Assembly (NCBI GenBank): GCA_030646655.1
Contig: JAUSLB010000205.1
Span: 1 to 5,033 of the forward strand
Length of the DNA stretch: 5,033 nt
DNA from: Deltaproteobacteria bacterium
Lineage (GTDB): Bacteria; Desulfobacterota; GWC2-55-46
Reading direction: 5' to 3'
The notes below the pieces were generated by a model. The model made no database searches, was not told the DNA's origin, and saw only the letters and a list, made by a program, of their open reading frames with translations. Positions 4,773 to 5,033 of this stretch are shown piece after piece. Every line of letters starts with the position of its first letter. The first letter of the stretch is position 1. Made by a program: the position numbers and the translations under genes.

Positions 4773-5033
4773 TTATTCAGCCTTTCCGAGCCGGGATTCG
4801 AGCTCAGCTACTCTTTTTTCGAGCTTATCCACCTTTTCCCTCGCTATCCGCGCCATCTCTTTGATGACATCCATATCGTTCTGGGTAGCGACATTGAGTT
4901 TCTCAAGCACCTTCTCAGATGAAGTCGCGAACTCTTTGTCGAGCCTTTCCTTGCCGGACTTGACGAGCGAGAGGAACTCCCTTAAGGCCCTTATCCCCTC
5001 TTCTACCACCTTATTCTCAGCCGCCTCTTTTGG
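4773..5033 (-). CDS. Coiled-coil UbiK/phasin-like accessory protein, 5' end probably outside window
   Basis: A small, highly charged helical protein. Its C-terminal part (LEKLNVATQNDMDVIKEM, then AREKVDKLEKRVAELESRL) is a heptad coiled coil. This resembles UbiK (formerly YqiC, BMFP family; as I recall, LDLVSREEFDV...REKLALLEQRISELENR) and equally the phasin-like polyhydroxyalkanoate-granule family. UbiK helps assemble the ubiquinone biosynthesis complex, and the following ubiB-like gene favours that reading. A GTG at 5009 would give 78 residues, but the frame stays open to the window edge (encoding PKEAAENK before it) and that GTG has no well-placed ribosome site. The true start is therefore probably beyond 5033. 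The frame ends with TAA at 4775-4773, in phase with the ubiB start. The coiled coil is certain; choice between UbiK and phasin is not. Confidence 0.7.
   Translation of the reverse strand, partial: PKEAAENKVVEEGIRALREFLSLVKSGKERLDKEFATSSEKVLEKLNVATQNDMDVIKEMARIAREKVDKLEKRVAELESRLGKAE

Overview
The window looks like chromosomal DNA from an uncultured, probably Gram-negative bacterium of the deltaproteobacterial/Nitrospirota kind. I infer this from roughly balanced GC, heavy use of ATA and AGG codons, sigma-70-like promoters and the mix of quinone-pathway accessory genes. The phylum is a guess. No rRNA, tRNA, CRISPR array, transposase or phage gene is visible.

Layout. (1) 1-416: a small minus-strand gene resembling DUF2007 signal-transducing proteins (ends at 21) has a near-consensus promoter that makes its mRNA almost leaderless. 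A second consensus-like promoter faces right and drives the next gene. (2) 417-824: a plus-strand secreted or periplasmic small protein of unknown function, followed by an 18-bp perfect palindrome. (3) 825-1097: a convergent intergenic stretch holding that palindrome and a 150-bp element with terminal inverted repeats that folds end to end (MITE-like). The element stops 2 bp short of the next stop codon. (4) 1098-2269, minus strand: ubiE/menG quinone methyltransferase followed by a UbiT-like SCP2-domain lipid-carrier gene, which seems to start at a CTG codon 2 nt after the ubiE stop. (5) 2270-2641: an AT-rich divergent regulatory region, a 30-residue hydrophobic micro-ORF on the plus strand with its own -10 box and strong Shine-Dalgarno (SD) sequence, and a second perfect hairpin shared by two converging genes. 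(6) 2642-5033, minus strand: an operon reading, in transcription order, a coiled-coil UbiK/phasin-like protein (5' end probably outside the window), a UbiB/AarF-family ABC1 atypical kinase, and a CGGC-domain cysteine-rich protein.

Functionally the window is a small isoprenoid-quinone module. UbiE performs the C-methylation. UbiB, the UbiT-like SCP2 protein and the UbiK/phasin-like coiled coil correspond to the known accessory factors that handle hydrophobic ring intermediates. The CGGC protein, whose function is not established, is embedded with them. The least ordinary signals are the MITE-like foldback, two U-tract-less perfect hairpins at both convergent junctions, the CTG start of the UbiT-like gene, the leaderless promoter, the SD-less pyrimidine-only start of ubiB, and the micro-ORF. 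I see no convincing undescribed multi-gene defence or mobile system.
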